Origin: CAZLHO01 sp964559455
Lineage (GTDB): Bacteria > Krumholzibacteriota > Krumholzibacteriia > LZORAL124-64-63
DNA length: 10,707 nt
NCBI GenBank assembly: GCA_964559455.1
Contig: CAZLHO010000078.1
Span: 1 to 10,707 of the forward strand
Reading direction: 5' to 3'
In this document: piece after piece, positions 1 to 7,000 of the stretch
Layout: each line of letters begins with the position of its first letter
Position numbering within the stretch: the first letter of the stretch is position 1
Translations under genes and position numbers: made by a program
The notes under the pieces: generated by a model
The model's input: only the letters and a program-made list of their open reading frames with translations
Told to the model about the DNA's origin: nothing
Databases searched by the model: none

Positions 1-80
1 CCTTGGCCGCGACCGCCGCCGCCGCCGCCGCCCTGGCCGCGACCGCCGCCGCCGCCCTGGCCGCGGCCGCCGCCGCCGCC
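1..80 (-). repeat. Imperfect tandem repeat encoding the Gly/Gln/Arg-rich tail
   Basis: On the minus strand, runs of GGC codons are broken by CGC-GGC-CAG (Arg-Gly-Gln). On the plus strand a CC(T/C)TGGCCGCG(A/G)CCGCC block begins at about 1, 31 and 55. The unit is therefore 24-30 bp, and its length varies by whole GGC codons. It lies in frame within the cofactor-domain gene and continues past the window edge, so the total copy number is unknown. Unit length differing by whole codons suggests slippage-driven change without frameshift. Confidence 0.75.
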
Positions 81-509
81 CATGCCTCCGCCTCGTCCTT
101 GTCCTTGTCCGTACATCATCGCATCCTCCAGGTTCGGTCCGCGCGGGCCGCGGCAACGTCTGCGTCCCCGGCCGCAGCAGCCCGGCATTGCGTAGTCGTC
201 TCGGTCGAGGTCTCCGGCCAGCCAGGCCCGGACGACATCGTCCAGGTCGCCGGTCACGAAGGAGATCACGCGGATCCCGTAGGCCGCGACCATCTCGTGC
301 AGGGGGCGGGAAATCGCGCCGCAGACCAGCGTCTCGACGCCGAAGTCGACCAGCCTCAGGGCCCGCGACGCGGGCAGTTCGTCCGCGGGCAGTTCCCGGG
401 TCTCGCGCTCCGTCCTCTCGCCGTCGGCCGTCACCAAGTGGACGTGCCGGGCGACGTCGAAGACCGGTGCGATCCGTTCGTCCCAGGTTGCGAATGCCGC
501 TCGTGTCAT
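1..509 (-). CDS. NifX/NifB-type (MTH1175-like) iron-molybdenum cofactor-domain protein with Gly-rich tail, partial
   Basis: Reading the minus strand from the ATG at 509 gives an open frame to the left edge, with about 169 residues visible and no stop. The N-terminal ~100 residues look like the dinitrogenase iron-molybdenum cofactor (NifX/NifB/MTH1175) fold: MTRAAFATWDERIAPVFDVA at the start, then VETLVCGAISRPLHEMVAAY and IRVISFVTGDLDDVV. An AMPGCCGRGRRRCRG segment typical of this small-protein family follows. The rest is low-complexity Gly with Gln and Arg. Family members bind or carry metal clusters (NifX and NifY in nitrogenase maturation, orange protein with a Mo-Cu cluster); no nitrogenase genes are visible, so an orange-protein-like role is more likely than nitrogen fixation. 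The start is supported by AGGAGAGG 4 nt upstream and by a sigma-54 promoter about 36 bp upstream. The family call is firm; the metal and the partner are inference. Confidence 0.85.
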   Translation of the reverse strand, partial: MTRAAFATWDERIAPVFDVARHVHLVTADGERTERETRELPADELPASRALRLVDFGVETLVCGAISRPLHEMVAAYGIRVISFVTGDLDDVVRAWLAGDLDRDDYAMPGCCGRGRRRCRGPRGPNLEDAMMYGQGQGRGGGMGGGGGRGQGGGGGRGQGGGGGGGRGQ

Positions 510-513
510 CGTG

Positions 514-521
514 CCTCTCCT
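514..521 (-). promoter_or_regulatory. Ribosome binding site of the NifX-like gene
   Basis: The minus strand reads AGGAGAGG followed by CACG and the ATG at 509. It fixes the start of the cofactor-domain gene, with no competing start between it and the predicted transcription start near 534. Confidence 0.7.
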
Positions 522-544
522 GCTTCGGTTTCAACCTGGACTCC

Positions 545-560
545 CGCATGGACCGCGCCA
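545..560 (-). promoter_or_regulatory. Sigma-54 (-24/-12) promoter of the NifX-like gene
   Basis: The minus strand reads TGGCGCGGTCCATGCG. Against the sigma-54 consensus TGGCACG-N4-TTGC(A/T) it keeps the invariant GG (559-558) and GC (547-546) with the required 10 nt between them, and TGGC and CG also match. Mismatches are A to G at the fifth base, T to A before TGC, and the final base. Counting the C at 546 as -12 puts transcription start near 534, giving a ~25 nt leader that contains the ribosome binding site. A sigma-54 activator is the next gene upstream, which supports the call. The match was made by eye. Confidence 0.72.
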
Positions 561-644
561 GGAATCGCTTGCGGCGAAAAATCGCAAAAAGCTTTGTCAA
601 TGAACACCTTGGCGGGATAACAGGAGCACAGGGAGGAAGCATAT

Positions 645-662
645 GGTAGCACAAGTGCATCT
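645..662 (-). promoter_or_regulatory. Putative activator-binding dyad, promoter-proximal copy
   Basis: The minus strand reads AGATGCACTTGTGCTACC. Its right half, TGCTAC, equals that of the distal dyad; the left half (GATGCA) is imperfect, and the inner GCAC-TT-GTGC is a perfect palindrome. Its centre is about 119 bp upstream of the predicted sigma-54 start, the usual distance for an enhancer-like upstream activator site. The likely binder is the Fis-type HTH of the neighbouring activator (inference). Confidence 0.6.
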
Positions 663-676
663 ATCAAGGGAATTAT

Positions 677-694
677 AGTAGCAACAGTGCTACC
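677..694 (-). promoter_or_regulatory. Putative activator-binding dyad, promoter-distal copy
   Basis: The minus strand reads GGTAGCACTGTTGCTACT, in which GTAGCA-CTGT-TGCTAC (693-678) is a perfect 6 bp inverted repeat with a 4 nt spacer. It aligns without gaps to the copy at 645-662 (GCACT, T and GCTAC shared). The centres are 32 bp apart, about three helical turns, so both would face the same side of the DNA. The site overlaps the stop codon (692-690) of the activator gene and lies about 151 bp upstream of the predicted start. On the plus strand the dyad is followed by TTTTT (695-699), so a weak terminator role is possible, but no plus-strand gene precedes it. Confidence 0.62.
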
Positions 695-2075
695 TTTTTG
701 GCCGGGAGCGTCCGTCCTTGGCGGGGAGCGTGAGCCCGAGCTTCCGGATCCGGCGGAAGAGGGTGGTCTTGTGGATGCCCAGCTCCCTGGCGGCGGCTGC
801 GCGGTTGTAGCCGTTGTGTTCGAGGGCGTTCATGATGGCCTGGGCGTCGAGCAGGTCGTGGGCCGCCTGGACGTCTTCGGAGCCGGGGGCGTCGCCGCGC
901 TGGGCGGTCAATTCGTCGGGCAGGTGGGCGATGCCGATCATGCCGTCGCTGCAGAGGATGAAGGCGCGCTCGATCGCGTTCTCCAGCTGGCGGACGTTGC
1001 CGGGCCAGTCGAAGGCCATCAGCAGCGAGAGGGCCTCGTTGCCGACGCCCTGGACCGATTTCCCCTGCAGCCGGTTGAAGCGTTCGATGAACTGCTCGGT
1101 CAGCAGCGGGATGTCTTCCTTGCGCCGGCGCAGCGGCGGCAACTCGACGCGCACCACGTTCACCCGGTAGTAGAGGTCTTCGCGGAAGTGCCCCCGGCGC
1201 ATCTCCTCGGCCAGGTCCCTGTTGGTGGCGACGATGATCCGGACGTCGGCCTGCTCGGGCCGCGACGAGCCCAGGGGCTCGTAGGTCCGCTCCTGGAGCA
1301 CCCGCAGCAGCCGCACCTGCAGGGCCGGGCTGATCTCGCCGATCTCGTCCAGGAAGAGGGTGCCCCCGCGGGCGGCGGCGAAGCGTCCCTCCCGGTCGCG
1401 GTCCGCCCCGGTGAAGGCGCCGGCCTTGTAGCCGAAGAGCTCCGATTCCAGCAGGGTGTCGGGCAGGGCGCCGCAGTTGACGGCGACGAAGGGGCCGTCC
1501 CGGCGCGGGCTCAGGTCGTGGAGCGTGCGGGCCGCCAGCTCCTTGCCCGTGCCCGTCTCGCCCAGGACGAGCACGGTGCTGGGGCTGGCCGCGATGGCCG
1601 GCAGGACCTCGAAGAGGTGTTGCATCGAAGGGCTGCGGCTGACCAGGTCGCCGACCCGGGCGCGGCCCGCCAGCTCGCGACGCAGGGCCTCCAGTTCGCT
1701 CAGGTCGCGGAAGGTCTCGGCGCCGCCGACCACGCGGCCGTCGGCGTCGCGGAGCACCGCGGTCGAGATGCTGATGGGGATGCGGTTCTGGTCGGCGTCG
1801 ATGATGTAGCAGGATTTGCCGATGATGGGCTTGCCGGTCTCCAGGGTCTGGCGCAGGGCGCAGTCCTCGCCGCAGAGGCTGGCCCGCAACACGTCGCAGC
1901 AGAGCCGGCCGATCGCCTCTTCGCGGGGCACGCCGGTGATCTCCTCGGCGGCGCGGTTGAAGGAGGCGATGCGCCAATCCGCGTCGACCGTGAAGACCCC
2001 GTCGGAGATCCCGTCGAGGATGGCCTCGGTCGGCGTGGTCGCGAAGGGTTTCCTGTCCTTGCCGTCGCCGGTCAC
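690..2075 (-). CDS. Sigma-54-dependent activator, PAS-AAA+-Fis HTH
   Basis: A 461-residue bacterial enhancer-binding protein, full length for its class. A PAS domain (~16-125) has a cysteine group, CC at 59-60, C68 and C72. The AAA+ domain (~142-375) carries Walker A GETGTGKE (172-179), the sigma-54-contacting loop GAFTGA (219-224), Walker B FLDE (241-244), FREDLYYR with the arginine fingers (297-304) and sensor II GNVR (359-362). A Fis-type HTH closes the protein (~412-447, NRAAAARELGIHKTTLFRRI). There is no response-receiver domain, so the PAS is the likely sensor; the cysteines suggest a redox, metal or Fe-S signal (inference). The GTG start at 2075 overlaps the TGA of the upstream gene as GTGA and has GGAGGAGG just before it, so translation is probably coupled. 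A longer frame to an ATG at 2261 only adds low-complexity residues. The probable target is the NifX-like gene downstream. Confidence 0.93.
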   Translation of the reverse strand: MTGDGKDRKPFATTPTEAILDGISDGVFTVDADWRIASFNRAAEEITGVPREEAIGRLCCDVLRASLCGEDCALRQTLETGKPIIGKSCYIIDADQNRIPISISTAVLRDADGRVVGGAETFRDLSELEALRRELAGRARVGDLVSRSPSMQHLFEVLPAIAASPSTVLVLGETGTGKELAARTLHDLSPRRDGPFVAVNCGALPDTLLESELFGYKAGAFTGADRDREGRFAAARGGTLFLDEIGEISPALQVRLLRVLQERTYEPLGSSRPEQADVRIIVATNRDLAEEMRRGHFREDLYYRVNVVRVELPPLRRRKEDIPLLTEQFIERFNRLQGKSVQGVGNEALSLLMAFDWPGNVRQLENAIERAFILCSDGMIGIAHLPDELTAQRGDAPGSEDVQAAHDLLDAQAIMNALEHNGYNRAAAARELGIHKTTLFRRIRKLGLTLPAKDGRSRPKR

Positions 2076-3733
2076 TCGGCCTCCTCCGCCACGTCCCACT
2101 CCGCGAACTGCTCGACCCTGACGTTGGCCTTGCCCAGGGTCCGGTACGAGGCCTCCAGGTCGTAGCCCCACTTCATCCAGGTCGAGTCGCCGCCGCCGCG
2201 GGTCGTGATCAGGAAGCGGTTGGCGATGCCGCCGAAGCTGAAGCAGCGGTCGCCCTGCCACTCCGCGTCGCCGGCGTTCACGTCCACGGGGAACCAGCCG
2301 ACGTTCGGCAGGTAGATCTCGGCCCAGCGGTGGAAGGCCGTGTCCACCGACGAATCCTCGCCGCGCAGCACCAGGGCGCCGACGTAGCGGGCCGGGACGC
2401 CGGCGGCCCGGCAGAGCGCGACGTAGGAGAAGGTGTATTCCGAGCAGGAGCCGGTGCCGCGCTCGATCACCGTCGGCGCGATGTCCCAGCCGCCGATCAT
2501 CTGGTAGTTGATGCGACCGATCAGGAAGTCGTAGAGCTTGCGGGCCATGAAGTAGGGATTCGTCTCGTCGCCGACGATCTCGGCGACCTTGCCGCGGATG
2601 TAGTCGCCCTCGACCCGGTACTTGTCGGCGTCGACGAGGTAGCGCTCGCGGATCTCCTTCGGCACGTCCTTCAATTCGCCCACCCGGTCGGGATAGATCT
2701 TCACCGAGGTGCGCCAGTAGGCGCCCACGGCGTCCAGGCGGATCTCGCGGGTCGCCCCCGGCGCCAGCTCACCCACCTCGTATACGGCGACGCGCTGGCC
2801 CCACTGGTCGCTCTCGTCGCGGGCGCCGTCGGTCCACGCCAGCGTCTCGATCTCCTGGTTGGGGCCGTTCTCGGGGATCGCCAGGGCCACCGTGCCGCCG
2901 GTGACCAGGCCCGGCCCCAGGTTCTGCAGGTCGTAGAGCAGGGTGACGCGTCCGCGCCGCTCGTCGTCGCGCTCGCAGACGCCGTGCAGGCCGGCGACGT
3001 CGCGGCGGTAGAGGGTGTCGGTCTGGTAGTCCACCACGTGCAGCACGCCGTCCCCGATCCAGAGGCCGCTGGTCACGGGCCCCGGCGAGGGCAGGCGGAA
3101 GATCGTGTAGCCGCTGCGGACGTCGACCAGGAAGATCTGATCGCGCGAGGCGTCGGCGGCCCACAGGTAGCCCCGGGGATCGAAGGCCAGGGCCGAGATC
3201 CGCGCCGTCGGGGCCTTGATGTCGCGCAGGGTCGTGCCGTCGAAGGGATCGATCAGCTGCATCGTCTCGGAGCCGCGGGCGGCGATCCAGAGGCGGCCCT
3301 CGGCGTCGCAGGCCGCGGCCCCGACCTGGGCCATGGGGGATTCGATGGTGCGCACGCATTCCCCCGACGCCGGGTCCAGGAAGTAGATCCTGCCGTCGGC
3401 CCCGTCGGCGGCCACCAGCAGGGTGCCGTCGTAGGAGAGGGCGGCGGGCTCGTAGGCGGGATAGGGCAGCGTTCCGGTGCGCTCGCCCCGGCCGTCCAGC
3501 AGGATGATCGCATCCTCGTGGCGGTCGGCGATCGCGATCGTCTCCCCCATCATCGCCAGGCCGACGGCGAAGCGCGCGGGCAGCTCGGCCGCGGTCTCGT
3601 AGCGGTCGTCGGCCGTCTGGTAGGCGCCGCCGTCGCCGTCTGCGTCGAGGTCGCAGACGGGGGCCTGGGCGGCGGCGGGCAGGGCGGCGAAAAGGAGGGC
3701 GGCCAGCAACAGGGCGCGCAGCGGGGCGGACAT
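2072..3733 (-). CDS. Exported beta-propeller/transglutaminase-like protein
   Basis: A 553-residue protein. The ATG at 3733 follows GGAGGAG with 5 nt spacing and opens a classic Sec signal peptide (SAPLRALLLAALLFAALPAAAQA, cleavage near residue 24). Residues ~28-35 (DLDADGDG) form an acidic, EF-hand-like loop. Residues ~45-250 have short repeated strands such as YDGTLLVAADGADGRIYFLD and FDPRGYLWAADASRDQIFLVD, typical of an NHL/SMP-30-like beta-propeller. A beta-rich linker leads to a transglutaminase-like domain (~375-500) with catalytic Cys430 (GTGSCSEYTF), His468 (FHRWAEIY) and Asp484 (FPVDVN). The triad looks intact, so it is probably a periplasmic or secreted papain-fold protease or amidase rather than a crosslinking enzyme; the substrate is unknown. 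It is the first gene of an operon with the sigma-54 activator and diverges from the tricorn-type protease. A longer frame from 3793 would put 20 non-signal residues before the signal peptide. Confidence 0.88.
   Translation of the reverse strand: MSAPLRALLLAALLFAALPAAAQAPVCDLDADGDGGAYQTADDRYETAAELPARFAVGLAMMGETIAIADRHEDAIILLDGRGERTGTLPYPAYEPAALSYDGTLLVAADGADGRIYFLDPASGECVRTIESPMAQVGAAACDAEGRLWIAARGSETMQLIDPFDGTTLRDIKAPTARISALAFDPRGYLWAADASRDQIFLVDVRSGYTIFRLPSPGPVTSGLWIGDGVLHVVDYQTDTLYRRDVAGLHGVCERDDERRGRVTLLYDLQNLGPGLVTGGTVALAIPENGPNQEIETLAWTDGARDESDQWGQRVAVYEVGELAPGATREIRLDAVGAYWRTSVKIYPDRVGELKDVPKEIRERYLVDADKYRVEGDYIRGKVAEIVGDETNPYFMARKLYDFLIGRINYQMIGGWDIAPTVIERGTGSCSEYTFSYVALCRAAGVPARYVGALVLRGEDSSVDTAFHRWAEIYLPNVGWFPVDVNAGDAEWQGDRCFSFGGIANRFLITTRGGGDSTWMKWGYDLEASYRTLGKANVRVEQFAEWDVAEEAE
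2080..2087 (-). promoter_or_regulatory. Ribosome binding site deciding the GTG start of the activator
   Basis: The minus strand reads GGAGGAGG, then CCGA and GTGA, where GTG starts the activator and TGA ends the transglutaminase-like gene. The same bases encode Glu-Glu near the C-terminus of the upstream protein. The strong Shine-Dalgarno sequence favours this start over the upstream in-frame ATG. Confidence 0.7.
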
Positions 3734-4003
3734 AGCGTCTCCTCCGGCGGGACGGGGTTGGGGGCGAAGGCCGGGTCGGTCCGGCGACGTCACCCGCGCA
3801 GTCTAGCACGGCCGGCGCCGGCGCTCCAGGCCGCCGCCGCCTCCGCGACTGGACGCCCGGCCAGGGCCGGGGCTATGCTGTGGGGGCGGGAAACCCGGAA
3901 GGGCTTCCCTGCGTAAAACTTCCGGCTCACCATCCATCGCGGCCGCCGTTTTCCCTGACGGTGGCCCGTTGCTCGAGACGACCCCCGATTCCTGGAGACC
4001 GCC
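3734..4003. other. Divergent intergenic region between the transglutaminase and tricorn genes
   Basis: 270 bp with no credible coding frame. It must hold the promoters for both directions. Inverted repeats seen are GCCGGCGCCGGC (3811-3822) and CCGGAAG/CTTCCGG (3895-3901 and 3919-3925); the first is easily explained by high GC. No sigma-54 site, tRNA or recognisable riboswitch was found. Ribosome binding sites lie at its two ends: GGAGGAG before 3733 on the minus strand and CTGGAG before 4004 on the plus strand. Confidence 0.6.
3850..3879 (+). promoter_or_regulatory. Possible sigma-70-type promoter for the tricorn-type protease
   Basis: TGGACG (3850-3855) and TATGCT (3874-3879) are separated by 18 bp. 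Each matches four of six bases of the -35 and -10 consensus. It would give a leader of about 118 nt before the ATG at 4004. It is the best pair seen on the plus strand in this region, but a weak match that chance could produce. Confidence 0.3.
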
Positions 4004-7000
4004 ATGATCGACCTTCGACTTCGCTGCCGTCCGTCCGTCCTCGTCCTGCCGGCCCTGGCGCTGCTCCTGATCGCCGCGGCCGCCGTCGCCGCGCCGCCCG
4101 AAGGGGGCTTCCTGCTCCGCTTCCCCGACGTGCACGACGACACCGTAGTTTTCGTCTGCGGCGAGGACATCTGGAAGGCCCCGATCGGCGGCGGCGACGC
4201 CGTGCGCCTGACCGTGCACGAGGGCATGGAGCGCTACCCGCGCTTCTCGCCGGACGGGAAGTCGGTCGCCTTCACCGGCCAGTACGACGGCAACTTCGAC
4301 GTCTACGTGATGGACTCCGACGGCGGCGGCATCACGCGCGCCACCTTCCATCCCGGCTTCGACGAGGTCGTCGGCTGGCATCCGACCAACGGCAAGGTGA
4401 TCTTCACGTCGGCGCGCCACAGCCAGTCGCGCGCCCAGCGTCTCTTCATGGTGAACCCCGACGGTTCGGGCCTCGAGGAGGTGCCGCTCTTCGAGGCGGC
4501 GCAGGGGGATTTCAGCGCCGACGGGAACCTGCTGGCCTACAATAAGATGTCTCGCGAGGGGCGCACCTGGAAGCGTTACCATGGCGGGTTGGCCCAGGAC
4601 GTCTTCCTGCACGACTTCGCGACCGGCGACGACCGCCGGCTGACCGATTTCACCGGCACCGACCGCATCCCGATGTGGATCGACGGCGGGATCTGGTTCA
4701 GCTCGGACCGCGACGGCACTCTGAACCTCTACGTCCTTGATCCCGCCGACGGGGCCGTGCGGCAGGTCACTCGCCACGCGGACTATGACGTGCGCCGTCC
4801 CTCGGTCGGCGGCGGGCGCATCGTCTACGAACTGGGCAACGACATCTGGCTGCTGGACGCGGCCACGGGCGAGAGTCGCCGCCTGGACATCACGATCGGC
4901 GCCGACGCTCCCGACGCCCGGCCCTACCTGGCCGACGTCTCGACCATGGTCACCGAGGCGGCGGTCTCGCCCTCGGGCAAGCGGGCCCTCGTCGTGGCCC
5001 GCGGCGAGGTCTTCAGCGTGCCGGCCGAGCACGGGGCGGTGCGCAACCTCAGCGCCGACGACGGCGCCCGCGACCGCGACGCCGTCTGGTCGCCCGACGG
5101 CGGCCGCGTGGCCTGCCTCTCGGACCGCGACGGCGAGTACCAGATCTGGCTGCTGGACCCCGCGGGCCGCGAGGAGCCCCGGAAGCTGACCGACTTCGAG
5201 GACGGCTTCCGCCACGCCCTGCGCTGGTCCCCCGATTCGAAGAAGCTCTCCTTCACCGACCAGACCCTGCGCTTGTGGGTTCTGGACGTCGCGAGCGGCG
5301 ACCTGACGGAGATCGACCGCGCCGAGTACGAGAACATCGACGTCTCGCTGGAATACAAGCCGATCCACGACCACGCCTGGTCGCCGGACAGCCGCTACAT
5401 CGCCTACGCCAAGATGGAGGCGAACCAGCTCTACCAGATCAGCATCCACGACCTGCGCACGGGCGAGACCCGCTTGGTCGGCGACGGCGTCCACAACGAC
5501 GTCGACCCGGTCTTCTCACGCGACGGCGCCCACCTCTTCTTCGTCTCGAACCGACGCTTCGATCCCACGCTCTGCGACTTCGAGTGGGAGATGGTCTACA
5601 AGAAGTCCGCCGGGATCTACGCCCTGGACCTGCGGGCGAACGGTCCGCTGCTCTTCCCGACGCGCAGCGACGAGGAGCCCGCCGGAGAGGAGGGGAAGAA
5701 AGAGGAGAAGAAGGACGGCGACGCCGGCATCGACTGGGACGGCCTGGCCGACCGCGTCGAGATCCTGCCTCTGCCGGCCGGCAACTACCGCGACCTGGCG
5801 GCCGGCGACGGCGTGCTCTTCTACCTGGACGCTCCCGAGGGCGACTTCAACCGCTTCGAGTTCCGGGCGCGGCCGCCGCTGGAGCTGCACGCCTTCGACC
5901 TCGCGGCCCGCAGCTCCGCCAAGGTGGTCGAGGGCGTCCGCGGCTACGCCCTGTCCGCCGACGGCTCGCAGCTGGTCTACCGCACCGATGCCGGGGTGGG
6001 CCTGTTGCCGGCCGGCGCCCGCGACAGCCAGGGCGCGCCGCTGGATCTTGCCGGCCTGAAGATGGACCTGGATCCGCGCCGCGAATGGCGGCAGATCTTC
6101 GAGGAGGCCTGGCGCCTGGAGCGGGACTACTTCTACGAGCCGGGCATGCGCGGCCTGGACTGGGACGCCGTCGGCGAGAAGTACCGGCGCCTGGTCGCTC
6201 GCGCCACCTGCAAGCAGGACGTCGAGTTCCTGCTCGGCGAGCTGATCGGCGAGCTGAGCACCTCGCATACCTACGTCTACCCCGGCGATCGCCGCCGCCG
6301 CGCCGAACGCGTCGGCGTGGGCCTGCTGGGCGCCGACTGGGAGGCCGCCGACGGGCGCTGGCGCTTGAAGCGCGTGCTGCGGGCGACCGACTGGAACAAC
6401 GACGCGCCGCCGCCGTTGGCCGCCCCCGGCGTGGACGCCCGGGAAGGGGAGTATCTGCTGGCCGTGGACGGCGAGCCGGTCACCGCAGACCGCAACGTGC
6501 TGAGCTGGTTCGTGGGAACCGCGGGCCGTCCGGTCGTGCTGACCCTGAACGACAGGCCCGACGCGAAAGGCGCGCGCGAGGTCGTGGCGGCGCCGATCGC
6601 CGACGACACGTTCCTGCGTTACCTGGACTGGGTCGAGACGAACCGCCGCCTGGTCGACGAGATGTCCGGCGGAGCGATCGGCTACATGCACTTCTACGAC
6701 ACCTACGTGGGCACCGCGCGCAACTTCGGCCGCCAGTTCTACGGCCAGACGCGCAAGCAGGGCCTGATCGTCGACGGCCGCTACAACAACGGCGGCCTGG
6801 ACCCCGACATCTTCCTGGCGCGCCTGGACAAGGAGATCCACAGCTACTGGACGCGGCGCCACAGCCACGATCAGACCTCGCCGGTGCCGGCGACGCGCGC
6901 CCACATGGCCTGCGTCACCAACCGGCAGGCGGGCTCCGGCGGCGACGAGCTGCCGGCCGTCTTCCGCTTCCGGGGGATGGGGCCGGTGATCGGCACGCGC

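Noticed and set aside
595..600. TTGACA on the minus strand as a sigma-70 -35 box for the NifX-like gene
   Set aside because: The region 17 bp downstream reads TCGCCG, not a -10 box; the sigma-54 element is far better placed.
3..649. Plus-strand Ala- or Arg-rich frames over 3-649
   Set aside because: They are antisense shadows of the Gly repeat and NifX-like gene; composition is low-complexity, with no domain or ribosome binding site.
678..699. Plus-strand terminator (hairpin plus TTTTT)
   Set aside because: The 6 bp stem is weak and no plus-strand gene ends here; the matching second dyad at 645-662 favours a protein-binding site. Not fully excluded.
687..2165. Long plus-strand frame opposite the activator
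   Set aside because: High GC gives long open frames on the opposite strand; the minus-strand protein has all AAA+ and HTH motifs, the plus frame has none.
2076..2261. Extension of the activator to an ATG at 2261
   Set aside because: The added 62 residues are Arg/Gly/Pro-rich and lie in the other frame of the transglutaminase gene; the GTG at 2075 has a strong ribosome binding site and a stop/start overlap.
3616..3653. Dockerin or true EF-hand at the N-terminus of the transglutaminase-like protein
   Set aside because: Only one DxDxDG-like acidic loop is present without the paired helix-loop pattern.
3734..3793. Start of the transglutaminase-like gene at 3793
   Set aside because: It would place 20 polar residues before an obvious signal peptide; the ATG at 3733 has GGAGGAG in front.
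3811..3822. GCCGGCGCCGGC palindrome as an operator
   Set aside because: Such G/C palindromes are expected by chance at this base composition and no second copy is nearby.
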